Source: a virus. Taken from it: a stretch of DNA of 24,569 bases. Of the stretch, positions 23,495-24,569 are shown piece by piece (position 1 is the first letter of the stretch; each line of letters opens with the position of its first letter). The position numbers and the translations under genes are program-made. The notes below the pieces were generated by a model that searched no databases, was not told the DNA's origin, and saw only the letters and a list, made by a program, of their open reading frames with translations. Location: IMG/VR virus record IMGVR_UViG_3300043466_002497, positions 1 through 24,569 of that record. One strand, written 5' to 3'.

Positions 23495-24569
23495 CAGAAG
23501 CCCCTATCCACGGTTTCGCGTGTTAGTTGTCCCATTTCACTGAAGTTGAGTGTCATGGTAATTGCTGTTGGTGAGTTGTCTTTAAAAGTGCTGAAGATAG
23601 AATTCGCTGTGTAATCCACAGATATACTGTTCAAAGCACATCTTCCGATTTTTGGCAGATACTCGTTTTCTACAAATCCAACTTGATTTATGTTTGGATT
23701 GGAAGACAAGAACCGAATTTCAAACTCAGCAGGTGTACGCAAAACAATCTGTACCTGATTGGATTCATCTGTTCCAGCATTTTCTGATGTCGCTGGATGA
23801 GCATGATATCTGAATGTTTCTATTATGTCTCGGATGGTATCAACCTCTGCTTTGTTTCTAGGATAGAACTCCCAAGAGAAAGCAAAATTCCTAAAGTCTT
23901 TTTGCCTGAATAGTTTTTCAAGTCTTGGATTTATGACCTCTCCTCTTGCAGACTGAACCGCACCACCAGCAAACTTGTCTCCGAGAATCTGCGCTCCTGC
24001 TGCTATTCCTTGTCGCAAAGACGGAGACAATTCACCGCCCAATGCATCAAATGCGGCACCCGCTACGGACTGATTGCTGTCTTCGTATTGAAATGAGTCT
24101 TCGTTGTTCACTTTGGTACAAAACGGAAGATAGATGGAAACCATCTGATCATACACAGCCTCGGTTTTGAATTCTTTGGCAACAGCAGCACCAGCAACTC
24201 CAGCAAGACCAACTGCTAGACCTCCTCCAGCAACAACACCAGCAGCAGTCAAAGACCCGCGAACACCAGCACCAGTCAACAGACCAATGGCTCCTGCTGC
24301 AAGACCCCCGATACCGCTATAAGCAGCAGTATTAACTACTCCCTGTCCAACGCTGCCCGATTCTATATTTTCACTCAATCTGTTCTGAACCTGCAATCGT
24401 TCTCTTTCATCCAGACCAATCTTTCCTGCGCCATTAGTGAGTTCAGCCTCTATGCTGGACAGCCGTGACTGCTCTGCCCAAACGGTTTGTTCAAGTATTT
24501 GTCTGGCTTTGCCTGGATTTGTCTGCAACAGAGTAGCAATATTATCATTACTGCTCGGATCTACCGCTC
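23494..24569 (-). CDS. 48: Baseplate tail-tube cap/initiator, gp48/gp54 type, partial (N-terminus beyond right edge)
   Basis: The reading frame is open to the right edge of the window. An apparent TTG start at 24528 is not convincing because in-frame sense codons (A-V-D-P-S-S-N-D-N-I-A-T-L) continue to base 24567. At least 358 codons are visible. The C-terminal half has N-P-R-L-E-K-L-F-R-Q-K-D-F-R-N-F-A-F-S-W-E-F-Y-P-R, then the helix ending in F-R-Y-H-A-H-P, and it closes with M-T-L-N-F-S-E-M. These are hallmarks of gp48/gp54, which start the tail tube on the hub. A glycine/alanine-rich hydrophobic stretch (counted from the TTG codon, residues about 75-115) precedes it. gp48 and gp54 are homologous and I cannot separate them with certainty; gp48 is chosen because marine relatives usually place it before gp53. 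Confidence 0.85.
   Translation of the reverse strand, partial: AVDPSSNDNIATLLQTNPGKARQILEQTVWAEQSRLSSIEAELTNGAGKIGLDERERLQVQNRLSENIESGSVGQGVVNTAAYSGIGGLAAGAIGLLTGAGVRGSLTAAGVVAGGGLAVGLAGVAGAAVAKEFKTEAVYDQMVSIYLPFCTKVNNEDSFQYEDSNQSVAGAAFDALGGELSPSLRQGIAAGAQILGDKFAGGAVQSARGEVINPRLEKLFRQKDFRNFAFSWEFYPRNKAEVDTIRDIIETFRYHAHPATSENAGTDESNQVQIVLRTPAEFEIRFLSSNPNINQVGFVENEYLPKIGRCALNSISVDYTANSIFSTFKDNSPTAITMTLNFSEMGQLTRETVDRGF

Noticed and set aside
23494-24528. Complete tube-cap gene starting at TTG 24528
   Set aside because: The frame continues in sense codons to the window edge, so the true start is probably outside.
1-24569. CRISPR arrays, tRNA genes, insertion sequences, attachment sites
   Set aside because: Dense coding on one strand with gaps of at most 14 bases leaves no space for them, and I saw no direct DNA repeats, tRNA-like CCA-ended cloverleafs or transposase motifs by reading.

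Overview
The window is an uninterrupted piece of the baseplate and tail-fibre module of a T4-like contractile-tailed bacteriophage. Every gene I can support lies on the minus strand, so transcription runs from high to low coordinates. The set is T4 baseplate gene families (gp48/54, gp53, gp27, gp5, gp25, gp6, gp7 and gp8 types) followed by a very large connector protein and a fibre-like protein. Family assignments come from protein motifs recalled from T4 and from marine/cyanobacterial T4-like phages; no database search was run. The arrangement (spike without lysozyme, an ORF with a D-D-x-N-L-x-L-G block, a connector with an L-Q-A-R-E-L-T-Q N-terminus) resembles aquatic 'exo-T-even' myoviruses more than enteric T4. 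The host cannot be read from the sequence.

Layout in transcription order. (1) 24569-19146, tube cap, hub and spike: a gp48/gp54-type tube cap cut by the window edge, a gp53-type wedge protein with a large insertion, a gp27-type hub, a gp5-type spike lacking the lysozyme domain, a 70-aa protein, and a PAAR spike tip. (2) 19142-17683: two genes with no T4 counterpart that I recognise, a 265-aa helical protein and a 221-aa protein with one membrane segment and a possible GAF-like domain. (3) 17683-15456: the gp25 and gp6 wedge proteins. (4) 15448-8949: a 1979-aa protein whose first ~400 residues match the C-terminal core of gp7 and whose remaining ~1580 residues look like lectin/LamG-type modules, then a 181-aa protein carrying the end of a LamG-type domain. 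(5) 8938-1: a gp8-type wedge protein more than twice the T4 length, a 1653-aa connector, a 61-aa coiled-coil protein, and the N-terminal 466 codons of a fibre-like protein that runs off the left edge.

Packing is very tight. Neighbouring genes overlap by 1-4 bases (TGATG, TAATG, ATGA, GTGA) or are separated by at most 14 bases, so there is no intergenic space for a terminator and the block is probably one translationally coupled late transcript. Nearly all coding capacity is assigned. The gp48/54, gp27, gp5 and PAAR products would build the tube end and puncturing device; gp6, gp7, gp25, gp53 and gp8 would build the wedges; the connector and fibre would sit on the periphery.

The parts least like a standard T4 baseplate are the membrane protein with an F-H-N-G motif inside the operon, the LamG-type decoration of gp7 together with the separate LamG-like small protein, the insertions in gp53 and gp8, and the small protein encoded between spike and tip.
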